NCBI GenBank assembly: GCA_050084985.1
Contig: JBITNC010000001.1
Location: 992,001-1,056,000 of the forward strand
Direction of reading: 5' to 3'
DNA length: 64,000 bases
Origin: Nageia nagi
Taxonomy: Eukaryota > Pinophyta
Numbering within the stretch: the stretch's first letter is position 1; each line of letters starts with the position of its first letter. The position numbers and the translations under genes were made by a program. Shown one piece after another: positions 10,941-20,820 of the stretch. The notes under the pieces were generated by a model. The model saw only the letters and a program-made list of their open reading frames with translations, was not told the origin of the DNA and did not search any database.

Positions 10941-11089
10941 GTTGACATCTGTTAAATCCATTTATTTTCATGAATTTATTGTATAAATTTTAATATATTT
11001 AAATATATATTTACAATATATACGAAGAATATATAGTAATTTTAAATATAAAAAGAAAGAATATGGGTGATGTTTATTGGATTACACTC

Positions 11090-12270
11090 TTCGTTTCCTT
11101 CCATGTCAATTAAGCGATATGTTCCTAAAATAAATTTTCTTTCAATTATATAAGATCCTAACTAATTAGGGGCAAATTTATCATGAAGTTGTCATTCTAT
11201 TTATGAATTTTGTCGATTTTTTTAAGTACTAAATCTCTTATGTTGAATTCATGAATTTTAGTCTTTTTTTGAAAGCTCTTTTAATATGATTTTGATAAGT
11301 ATGTATATGTTTTAATGCAAGAAATCATCTTTTGTCTAATAATAATAATTGATTTAATCATGTTTAGTGAACTGACTCATTGATAATGTAATCTTGTAGA
11401 GAAATTTGTAGAGATAAGATTTCTATTTCCAAGGGCAAAATTGCTTCTACCCCATAAACTAGAGACAATGGATTTTCTCTTGTAGGAGTCCTAATTCTAG
11501 TACAATAGGCCCATAAAGCATGTGGGATTCTTGCATGCCAATCTCTATGAGAATTGTTAACTATTTTAAGTAGAATTCTTTGAATAGTTTTATTTGTAGC
11601 CTCAATTTATCCATTTCTTTGAAGGTAATAAGGTGTTGAAAAGTTAATTCTAATGTGGTATCCTTTACATAGGGCTAGTACTTTTTTGTTTTTGAAATTC
11701 TTTTTGTTGTTTATGATGATTTGAGTGGGGATTCCAAAATGATAAATGATATGTTGTTCTATGAATTCTATTATTTTTGGTCCCTTTATAGAGATCATAG
11801 GAATAACTTTGACCCATTTTATGAAATATTCTATAGCTTTTATTATAAATTTATAACCACCTGAGAAAGTAGGAGATATCTGATCTATAAGATCTAGTGC
11901 CCATATCGAGAATGGCCATAGAGATTGCATGGGTTGTAATGCTTGCAATGGTCAATTAAACAAATTAGAGTGTTGTTGATATTTGAAGTAATTTTTAACA
12001 TATTTGATACAATAACATTCCATAATAAGCCAATAATAGCCCATACACATTAATCATTTTGTAATTGTAGGACCACCAAAATGTCCTTTGCATATTCCAT
12101 CATATGCACATGAAATTATAATTTATAATTCCACCCATTCAAGGAATATAAGTAATATCCCATCAAAGCCTCTATGATAAACAACATCCCCTAACAGATA
12201 ATAATAAGAAGCTTTTAATTTGAATGCCTTCTTCATCAATTTTTTTAAATTGATAGGTAAGACTCCATCT
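11090..12270 (-). pseudogene. Tat gypsy integrase, degenerate
   Basis: The clearest part, 11948-11607, reads MQSLWPFSIWALDLIDQI, then GGYKFIIKAIEYFIKWVKVIP and HFGIPTQIIINNKKNFKN. That is the integrase core with the first Asp kept and the second changed to Asn in the IIINN block (IMDNG in relatives). Further left come NNSHRDWHARIPHALWAY and VYGVEAILPLEIEI. To the right, a GGILTYIP-type stretch and a CYQI motif correspond to the zinc-binding part. It would insert the cDNA into the chromosome; this copy is dead. Confidence 0.85.
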
Positions 12271-12299
12271 CTCAAGAATTTTGCTAATTAAATATGCCA

Positions 12300-12860
12300 T
12301 AAGTTTATGTCTTCCATTGTAATGTCAAGGAGCGCATGTTCCACTTTATCCTTCTCTAATGAAGATTGGGTATTTGGATTATTTTGATATGAATGGTTTG
12401 TTGATGAGAGTTCTCAAGTATTAAATATCCAATTGAATCCATAGCATTAATAAACCTATTGGTTGATCTTGCTATTGCTTCTAGGTCTTTTGGATAACTG
12501 TAATAATGTATCCACTAATTTTTTGTATTTTTGGAGTAAAGATTCTTTACATTGGAAAATCCTTTTAACTTGATTTATAATTAGCAATGAATCAATTATA
12601 AATTTGATTTTCTTAGCTTTAATTTTATGATGATATTTATAGCTAGGATTAAGGCTTCATATTCAATGTTGTTATTTGTACATGGAAAGTTGAGTTTGAA
12701 GAAATGTGGTATGGGAACTCCTTGCGATGTTACAAATACAACATTGGTACCTCCACTTTTTTGTATTTATATCCATCAAAATGAATTATAATATCCCACT
12801 CTTATTCAAAATCAATGGTAATTTCTATCTCATCTAATTGGAAAATATGTTCATTTGGTA
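12300..12860 (-). pseudogene. second (archaeal-type) RNase H of Tat element, degenerate
   Basis: The minus strand shows IIIHFDGY near 12790, a GIPIPHF-like piece near 12710, and a frame-shifted NNNIEYEALIL block near 12660, matching 39800-40200 in the complete element (TIHFDGSR, NNNTEYEAL). A second RNase H after the RT-linked one marks the Tat group among plant gypsy elements. Several stops are present. Confidence 0.7.
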
Positions 12861-12989
12861 ATTCGATGATGAGCGATCTATCATCATGTAGTGGTACTTT
12901 CATAAGATAATTGGCTTTGATTTGACCTTTAATTGATTTTTGACTTATGAATTGTATATCAAATTATATTAAATGGATAATCCATTAGA

Positions 12990-13330
12990 TGTTCTTAAAT
13001 TTTGATAAGTTTTATTTAACATATATTTTTAATGAATCTACTTTGGAATTTACGTAAATAGAATGCTTTAGCATATAATATCTAAGCTTCTTTGTTACAA
13101 AAACTAATGTTAGACATAGCTTTTCCATATACACATACTTAATTTCATAACCAATTAAGATTTTATGGAGATAATATATAGCATACTCATTATTTTCATT
13201 CTTTTGAGCAAGCATGGTTCCTAGTGCAGATTTTGTAGCCGACAAATATAGTAGGAATGGCTCCCCTTTCCTAGGTGGAACTAAAAGTGGAGGTGATAAA
13301 AGGTAACATTTTATTTCATAAAATGCTTCT
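12990..13330 (-). pseudogene. gypsy RNase H (first), degenerate
   Basis: 13245-13012 reads MSATKSALGTMLAQKNENNE, then AIYYLHKILIGYEIKYVYMEKLCLTLVF, nearly parallel to ISATENALGTMLAQKNEHNK and YYLSRTLVSYEIKYMYLEKLCLAIIF at 39390-39540. The upstream part (to 13330) continues the PPRKGEPFLLY-like stretch. It follows RT directly, as in gypsy pol. Confidence 0.85.
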
Positions 13331-13479
13331 TGCTATTTAATTCCCTAGTGAATTATAGTCCCTATTTTTAATAGTTTGTTAAATGGTTTGCACTTATCTG
13401 ATAATTACGATATGAGACATCTTATAGCTTGTAATTTACCTTGTAGTCTTTGTAATTATTTTATGCTTGAAGGGGAAGG

Positions 13480-14140
13480 CATATTCACTATTGCTTTTAT
13501 CTTATTTGGATCTACTTAAATTTCTTATCTTAAAAATAATAAAACCCAATAATTTTTTTGAAGTGACCCCAAAAATACATTTCTTGGGAGTTAGTCAAAT
13601 ATTGTATTTTAGAAATATATCAAATATCTTTAGGAGTACCTTTGGATGGTCTTCTCTTATTTTATATTTGGCTATACATCATCTACATAATCTTTGATAA
13701 TATCATGCATGTAATTATGGAAAATATATGTCATTTCCCATTAATAAGTAGCTCCTATATTCTTTAGGCCAAAGGGCATTACTTTATAACAAAAGGCTCC
13801 CTAAGGTGTTATAAAAGTTATTTTATGTTGATCTTCTAGTGCTACTTTTATTTGATTATACCCTAAAACTTTTTCCATGAGAGATAGCATTTCATATCCA
13901 AATTGAATAAATTATCAATTTTCGGTAAATGAAATTCATCTTTATGGCAAGCTTTATTTAAGTCTCTAAAATCTATGTGTATGTGAATCTTCCCATTAGA
14001 TTTTTTAACTGGCATCATATTGGAAATCCAATCATAGGAATCAATGGGGTGTATGAATTTTGCTTCTAATAGTTTTTGTAGTTGTTCTTTTATAATTAAG
14101 GCTATTGTGGGATACATCTTGCATAACTTTTATTTAATTC
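13480..14140 (-). pseudogene. gypsy reverse transcriptase, degenerate
   Basis: 14117-13863 reads MYPTIALIIKEQLQKLLEAKF and IHPIDSYDWISNMMPVKKSNG and IHIDFRDLNKACHKDEFHLPKID, the fingers/palm of gypsy RT including the DFRDLNKA block. The FGLKN-equivalent and catalytic region (13780-13600) is frame-shifted. It pairs with 38419-39230 of the complete element. Confidence 0.85.
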
Positions 14141-14149
14141 GCTTAACAT

Positions 14150-16300
14150 CCTCCTTAATACCTAAATTGTGCACCACTAGGTTTGAATCTAATCTCAATA
14201 TATGAGCATATAACCATGCAAATAAGTATAGATACAAGTTCTAGTCTCTCATACTCATTTAGTGATTTTTCTAATTGGATAATCTTTGGATTGTTAGGGC
14301 ACTTAAATCTACCTTGATAGTTTGTTCACTTAACATATAAGACCCTTCTTCCAATTGATTTGGTACTGGAATCCATTTTTTTCATTTTGGTTGTATTCCT
14401 TATCTTCACCTAAATATTGATCATCTAAGTTCATATTTATCATGAGTTTATAGGTTTGAAGTATAGTATCTATATCTTTGAACTCTTGTATTATGGTTTG
14501 TTTGGAAATGAATGTAAAATCTATGGTATCCTCATCTACCATGAAGTATAATGAAAAACTACTCAAGTTTGATGGACTTAATGGTTCAAACTCATCCCTC
14601 CCAAACCAGTCAAAGTGTAGATGCCTAAAAATGATTTATTATTTATTTAATAAATCATATTTAAACTTCCTAAATGATTTAATTCAATATTACATATGTC
14701 AAGATAAAGCTAATATTACAACGCAATGTCATGTGTTATATCATTTATCATGGTTTATATTTTAAAGTATCCTGAATATAAAAAAGTTTATATTATTGCT
14801 AGAGGTTGGCCTTAAATCCTTTCTATGTCCTTGCAGGTTATATATGCAAGTGGAATAGGTTGATCTCCATAGATCAAAACTCTTTGATATGATAATATTT
14901 CTAATAAATGGTTATCTTTTGCTATCTTCAAGAAATGGTGTCTCTTGATTCCACCTATTATGAGAAATTATTATACTCTAAGCTCTAATACTTTCAATCT
15001 TTCACACATGACATAATTCAACATATCCTACACAATTAACAATGTGCTTCTCTTGGGCTATCAATGATGTACATATTCTAGATTGAAGGTTTTAGATTTT
15101 GATGGCAAAATTTATTGATTCATACATGCGAAGATCCATCATGATCTCATCTCCAATTTGATTTCAATCCTCTAAAGATTCATTGTTATCTAATTTTGAT
15201 GATTGTACATATGCTTCATATTAGGTGCATGCTTTTCATGTATATTTTTTGTATCTAGTATAATGTACATATCTATCTCTTCTTATATTGTAGATCATTT
15301 TATTTATTATGTATATTAATATTTTACATAATTTACAGTGTACAAAAAGGATATCTTTTCTGAACTCAAATAATATATTTCTTTGATTTGAACCATGTTA
15401 ATTGAAATAATGTTAGAGAATAATTTTTTTAGTATTAATACTTTGAGTTCTAGATTATCTTGATTTCGTATTCATTCAAAGTCTTCATATGGTTCCTCAC
15501 ACTCAATATTTTTTTATTCTAGTTTGACTATTTCATAGCTAGGTTCTTTATTATTCTTACCCTTGTAACCCAATCTTATTTTGTCGGTTGGTAGCTGATA
15601 TGGATATCAATTGTATGTTGAGGCCCTAATTCATAATGACCTAAACCTTGTCCCTTTCATTGACATCTATTAAAATATCTTTGAATAAATGATCTCACAT
15701 AAGGTAATAACTACTCCAATGAATTGCAAAAAACTCCCTCATGTGGTTTAGGTAAAGGAATTAGAGGTGGTATTATAGGGCTTGAATAAACAAAAAGAGT
15801 TTGATAAGGAGCTCTTCCTAATGGTACCAATTTCCCCACTATACTAGGAGATTCCTTAGGTCATCCCCTATCTTGGGAAATGGGAATATTAAATATCACA
15901 TCATCAATTTCAAATTCTCCTATACCTAAATCCAACAATTTTATTGTTACTATGTAAATGTTTGATGGCTTATCATCTTCTTTATAGTCATCACTTTTTG
16001 ATGAGATATTAATTGAAGATATAATTTTTTATGAATAAGATTTTCTAAGTTCATCTAACTTGCATGCTCTTTCTTCCAAGAATATCTTTCTTATGGTGCA
16101 AGTTATATTTTTGGTTGTGAATCATCATCAACCTTTTGTTGAGTATTGGATGACTCTTGATTGATAACATATTTTTCTTTAAGTACTTAAGGATGTGTAA
16201 TTATCCTTACTCATAAAATCGACCAATGATCTTTATGTTGGAATTGGTGCTGTAAAGTAATGAGTAGATGGTAGGGCTACATCATTAGATAAATGAGTAT
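14150..16300 (-). other. Tat protease-RT linker region, degenerate
   Basis: This position corresponds to the 37088-38260 linker in the complete element but is about 1 kb longer here. 14566-14330 reads MVDEDTIDFTFISKQTIIQEF and KLMINMNLDDQYLGE without a family match. Around 15610 a GLGH-like piece (LDLGHYELGPQ) may be the remains of the GLGY motif. No intact gene. Confidence 0.5.
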
Positions 16301-16329
16301 TATTACAATATGAATATATATTTCATCTC

Positions 16330-16900
16330 TCTAAGTACACAATGTACTACACCCTTGTGAATATACTTTAAAAAATTATGATATGTTTATGGGATGCATT
16401 GCATATACTTAATCCAATGTCTCCCTAAAAGGATATTATATTGTGCAATATCTCCTTCAATTACCTAAAATAGTGTTTTCACTATTTTAGACCCTACAAT
16501 AATGGGTAGTGAGATTGATCCCATTGTTGAACATAAAGTATCATTAAACACCTTTATTTGTAATGATGGTGCACAAATATATAAAAAAGGAAGGTTCAAA
16601 TTCTTATATGCAGTAATTGAAATAATATTTATAATTGAACCTTCATCAATTAAGATTATTTTAAAGTGTTTTCATCTACCTAAGCTATGATATGCAAAGG
16701 TGGATCTAGACCATGTTCCCCATTCGAATGTTTAACTTCATGATCATAGAAAATAATAGTAGGTTTTTAACTTGTTTTAATAGTTCCTACAAAAGATACA
16801 AAGCTTTCATGATCATTTATATCTAGTTTGATTGTTTGTAACAATTGACTTATTGCATCTCTATGGTTTTTGGATTATTATAATAATTCAAATAGAGACA
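16330..16900 (-). pseudogene. gypsy aspartic protease, degenerate
   Basis: Near 16385-16450 the minus strand reads AQYNILLGRHWIKYMQCIP, matching QYNMLLGRPWIREMQCVP in the complete element; LLGRxWI is the usual C-terminal hallmark of plant gypsy proteases. Upstream pieces match INIIS and AFNGT-like stretches around 16500-16650. The active-site region is not clear. Confidence 0.7.
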
Positions 16901-17269
16901 TTTTTACTTGTGACTTTTTTAATTATTGATGTAAAGCTTTTTTCATAAAAACTTTAGGCATTTTTGGCCTAGGTATGTATTATTGCACATAACCCTCATC
17001 TTGTTGATTATTTGGAATGGCATTTTATCTTCATTGTACCTTTTGAGCTCTTATAGTAACATTGATCATTCCTACGAAGGTTGAATTATCATAACTCCAC
17101 TTATGTGTTATTTGATTCTCAAGCGAGTGCAATGAGATATTATTAGCTTGATGTTGAGGGAGAGAATTTTGATAAATTCCTAAGTTTTGGTTTGGGATAG
17201 CCATAGGATTATAAACTTCTAATTTCCCATTGTCGATCAGATATTGAATCATATTTTTTAATTTCCTAC

Positions 17270-18250
17270 ATTTATTTGTATCATGATTCTTTTGACAATG
17301 GTAATGGTAAAATATTTTTGTTATACCATCTACTTTCTTTAGCTTTAGGTTACTCTAGTCTTATATCTAATAAACCAATTATTTGATGATCACTTAGTTT
17401 CCTCAGAATATCATAAAGCAATAGAATCATTTTGCTTATTTTGTATAGGATACGGTTCCAACTCTTTAATAATAGAACTTTATTGGTTGATAATGGTTTA
17501 CTTATTTGTTCTGTTTGATTTTTATTTTTGATGTAAGATTCTCTTTTCTTATTTTTTAACTCACCATATCATATTTTGACCTTTTCAATTATTACAACTT
17601 GATAAATGGCTTCTTCAAAGGTTTTATGTTGTTGGATTAATAGGGCACTAGCAATAGGTCTTTAACAACTTTGGCTAAACATATTGACCATCTCCTCTTG
17701 AGGTAAAGTGTAAGGCATGATTGTCAATATTACTCTCCATCTCAGGATGAAATCAATGATTGATTCATTTGGAAATTTTTCTAGAGTCTTGTAAGATCAA
17801 TGATAGATGTTTTATCTTTAATATTGATCCTAAAATTTTCTAAGAATAAATTTGCTAATTGAGAATATGAATAAATGTTATATTCTACTAAGTTGTCGTA
17901 CCAATCCATTACTTGGATAGCAAGCATCATGGGAAAGATACATAGCATTAATGTATCATCATTAGTAATTACATAACTTGAATATTTGAATCATCTTAGA
18001 TATTCTTTAGGATATTCCTTTCCTTTAAATGGTTTAATTTTTGAATTCCAAATTTAAAAGGAATATCCTTTTTGGGGACTCTAGGATGAATGGGTTCATT
18101 AAAAATTATTTTGTACACTACCTTTTGCTTACCTTCCATACATAATTCTCTTTCAATATCCTTTAACCTTTTATGAAGGTCATCCTTTTCTTTTGGTGGA
18201 ATTTGAAGGTGCATTGGATATTTTTTATTCCTAGGATGTAATATTTCTTA
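17270..18250 (-). pseudogene. gypsy gag with CCHC-like motif, degenerate
   Basis: 18214-17996 reads IIFNEPIHPRVPKKDIPFKFG, matching NICNEPIHPSVLKKKLPYRFE at 35215 in the complete element. Further left come a DWYDNLVEY-like piece, a QQHKTFEEAI-like piece (17640-17580) and, at 17300-17265, YHCQKNHDTNKCRKLKNM, the counterpart of YHRQKGHNTNRC. Gag would form the particle shell and bind RNA. Stops and shifts are frequent. Confidence 0.8.
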
Positions 18251-19400
18251 TTCTAGGAATGATTTATACCTTTGTTCAAAAGGTGTCTTAGCATCATAAT
18301 AAACCTCATCGTATGATGAAGAGGGAGGTGGAGGTTGATATGGTGGTTGTTGGATAATTATGGTCTTGGAGGGTAATATGGTTGTCCTTTATCTTTATGT
18401 GGAGGCAAATGATATTTATGAAGTCAATGTCTAAGTGAAACTCCTTTTTTCTTAGCTAGATAAGGATATTGATATCTATACTCTCCATGACCATATGGTG
18501 ATATTAGTTTTGGACATTTTTCTTATTATGGTACATTGTTGGTATTTTTTTTTATGTAAGTTTAACAATGGTTGTACCTATAACTATTGTTGTTCAATAA
18601 ACCTAAAAGGTTTTTCCTTTTGTTGCACCCCTTGATCATAACAAGTTGACCCTTGTTGTTGTTGTGGCCATATATTATTTTTAGGTACATACTCTTTCCT
18701 ATGCACATATGGGGTATTTTTTGTAATTTAAACTTTGTTGGATCACACTTATCCTTTACATCATACTCTTGTTTAGGTGTTCTAAAACTTGATAAAGGAG
18801 TTGGAATTTTTGAATTCAAAACATGAAAATGATTGTTGTATACTTTGAACAAATCTATTGATTGTAGCATGGGAGTAGTTGTATGTATAGATATTTGATC
18901 ATCGAATTCTTTTGTTTGCCTAGATATTATGGAAGGGGTATAATCATCTCTTCTTAAATATGATTGAACTAAATGTCCATATGGAAAGTATCATGTAACA
19001 CGATTATACTTTAGTTTATAAGGGCCTCTTTGAAACACATTGTCATCTGAATGAGCTTATGAGGGAGGAATGTTCCCTTTTATGTTATCCTCTACATTAT
19101 TTGTTGCTTATTTATCCCTCCTTAAATATTCTAGATCAAGAGAAAGGCTATGAGAATGTGAAGAATTAGGAATTCATAATTATGTTAAACATTGTTTGAC
19201 TACTTTTAAATCATTATCAATAGGATTTGAGTAAACTTCAAAAATTTTATTTCAAGGAGTTTCTATTTTTGAAAAATTCCTACTAGACCTTGACTCCTTT
19301 CTTCTAAATAGTATTCATAATATGGTTTTTGTTCATGATGATTTTTTTGAGAATGATTTTGCACCAAATTCTCTCTCTTTTTTTAAACTATAAAAAGAAA
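18251..19400 (-). pseudogene. gag N-terminal extension region, degenerate
   Basis: Located where the complete element has its long N-terminal gag extension (33658-35180). 18870-18562 is an open 102-codon piece without recognisable domains. The strand is judged from the flanking gag. No coiled coil can be read through the frame breaks. Confidence 0.45.
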
Positions 19401-20304
19401 GCAAACATCAAAGATAGTAATTCTATTTTTATTTTTTAAGTTTATGTTTATGGGAAAATAATTTGATGCAAAAAAAACCTAAATAAATACTTACCTTCTC
19501 AATGTGGTTATATTTTTCTATCTTTTTAACATATTAAATTAATATTTTAACATGAGTGATGTGAATTGTATATTTTAATCTTTTTAGTTTTCTTATAATG
19601 TTTTATTTAGTCAAGTGTTTAATCAAGTTAGGATGGTAATCCTACTAGGCTATATATGGCTAAGTAACAATTTAGTACCTAAAATGGTCCCCTTAGTGTA
19701 ATGGGGTTCAAGAAATACTATTGAGAACTACCTTGGTGATTAAAACCAAGTATATCCTTCCTTTTTATAGTCATTCAATGGAAAGTAACAACTTATAACC
19801 TATGAAATTGGTATTCATCTCTAAGTTTTGGCTCTAAGGCTCATTATATTTTATCGGCGGTAGCATAAGAAGATAAGAATCAATGGTTGGTAATGATCTC
19901 CAACTCATTGATGTTCATTTTACCAAGCCTTATGAATGTACATTTAACTAAAATAAAGTACTTATGTATGCAAATTCCAACCCTCCCAAACATGCATGTA
20001 CATTGATTAAAACTTTCTTTTACATGATTTAAACAACATTTTAATTAGTGTATATCTTGATCTAGTCAACCCAAAAGATTCATTACCATTTAATGAATTT
20101 CCTTAACCCTTCCACTAGTGTAAGTATTTAGGTGTGGTTTATTCCCTCTCCTTATGAGTTAAAATATACCTTTGACCACCTTTCAATGTGGTAAGGGTAG
20201 ACAAGTAAGGAGCGTTTAATATGAATAAATTTTCCTTTAATGCAAGTTCTTTCCCCTTCATTATGAGTCACATCAATTTTCTAACACCTTTTAGCATGGT
20301 AAGG
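19401..20304 (-). other. Tat 5' leader remnant
   Basis: Reverse-complement similarity to the leader of the complete element: CCCTCCCAAACATGCATGTACATT corresponds to the GGACATGAATGTTTGGGAGGG stretch at 33123-33144, and a TTGGTAATGATCTCCAACTC stretch matches the one around 33218-33236. Hairpin-like pieces (ACCACCTTTCAATGTGGTAAG) at 20175-20200 resemble the modules at 32360-32943. The leader is cut at 20305 by the copia B1 LTR. Confidence 0.65.
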
Positions 20305-20358
20305 TGTTGGAATGTATAATGCATTATTGTAAAGGTTTTGTACTAATTCTCTTTGTAA

Positions 20359-20409
20359 ATTCACTAATACTTAAGGGTATCATTAGATACCTTAAGTATT
20401 TAAGTGAAT
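20359..20409. promoter_or_regulatory. U3 hairpin of copia B LTR
   Basis: Arms of about 23-24 bp, 20359-20381 and 20386-20409, pair around ATTA with core TTAAGGGTATC/GATACCTTAA. The A-family LTRs have a related hairpin at the same relative place (TTAAGGGTAT/ATACCTTAA), although the rest of the LTR differs. Confidence 0.8.
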
Positions 20410-20526
20410 ATGATCATGTAACTTATCCTACACTGCATGTCATGAGAATGCCCCTTAGGTAAAAGGATGTGCATGTCACACTTTTGTACATTGAATAAAA
20501 TGGTTATCCAAAGAGTGATTTTGGCC

Positions 20527-20534
20527 TATAAATA
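20527..20534 (+). promoter_or_regulatory. TATA box of copia B1 LTR
   Basis: TATAAATA within GGCCTATAAATAGAAGGC, conserved in B2 at 24140. Confidence 0.7.
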
Positions 20535-20808
20535 GAAGGCTCCCTCTTTGTGATCACACACCAATTTGTGAAGCAAAGTTATGCTATAGGATAGTGTTTA
20601 GGAGATGAGATTAGGAGAATTTTAAGAGATTCATATTTGTGAATGAAGTAATATATAGTTAGTGGATGTGCTCCTAGTTAGAGAAACCACTTTATTTCTT
20701 GTGTCCACTTTTGTGAGATTATCTTATTGAGTTATCTTGATGTTTGAGTGAGCTTCTATGAGATCTTGGTAATTTAGGAATTAAATGTTAGTGTTAGTTC
20801 CTTCAAAT

Positions 20809-20820
20809 TGGTATTAGAAC
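20809..20820 (+). promoter_or_regulatory. primer binding site, initiator-Met tRNA type, mutated
   Basis: TGGTATTAGAAC lies 3 nt after the LTR. The copia consensus TGGTATCAGAGC, complementary to the 3' end of plant initiator methionine tRNA, is seen exactly in B2 at 24418; B1 has two changes. Confidence 0.85.

Larger units (their letters stand above)
6796..20304 (-). mobile_element. old Tat-type Ty3/gypsy element, minus strand, truncated
   Basis: Read from right to left the minus strand carries leader, gag, CCHC-like motif, protease, linker, RT, RNase H, second RNase H, integrase and an extra ORF, the same order as the + strand element at 30971-48699 but much more diverged. No LTR is recognisable at either end. 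The 5' leader is cut by the copia B1 LTR at 20305 and the 3' side fades near 6800. Every domain has stops or frameshifts, so this is probably the oldest large insertion in the window. Confidence 0.85.
20305..20805 (+). repeat. copia B1 5' LTR
   Basis: 501-bp LTR from TGTTGGAATGTATAATGC to TTAGTTCCTTCA. It contains the U3 inverted repeat (20359-20409) and a TATA box at 20527-20534. It is related to the B2 LTR at 23918 but clearly diverged, so the two are separate elements and not the LTR pair of one. Confidence 0.92.
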
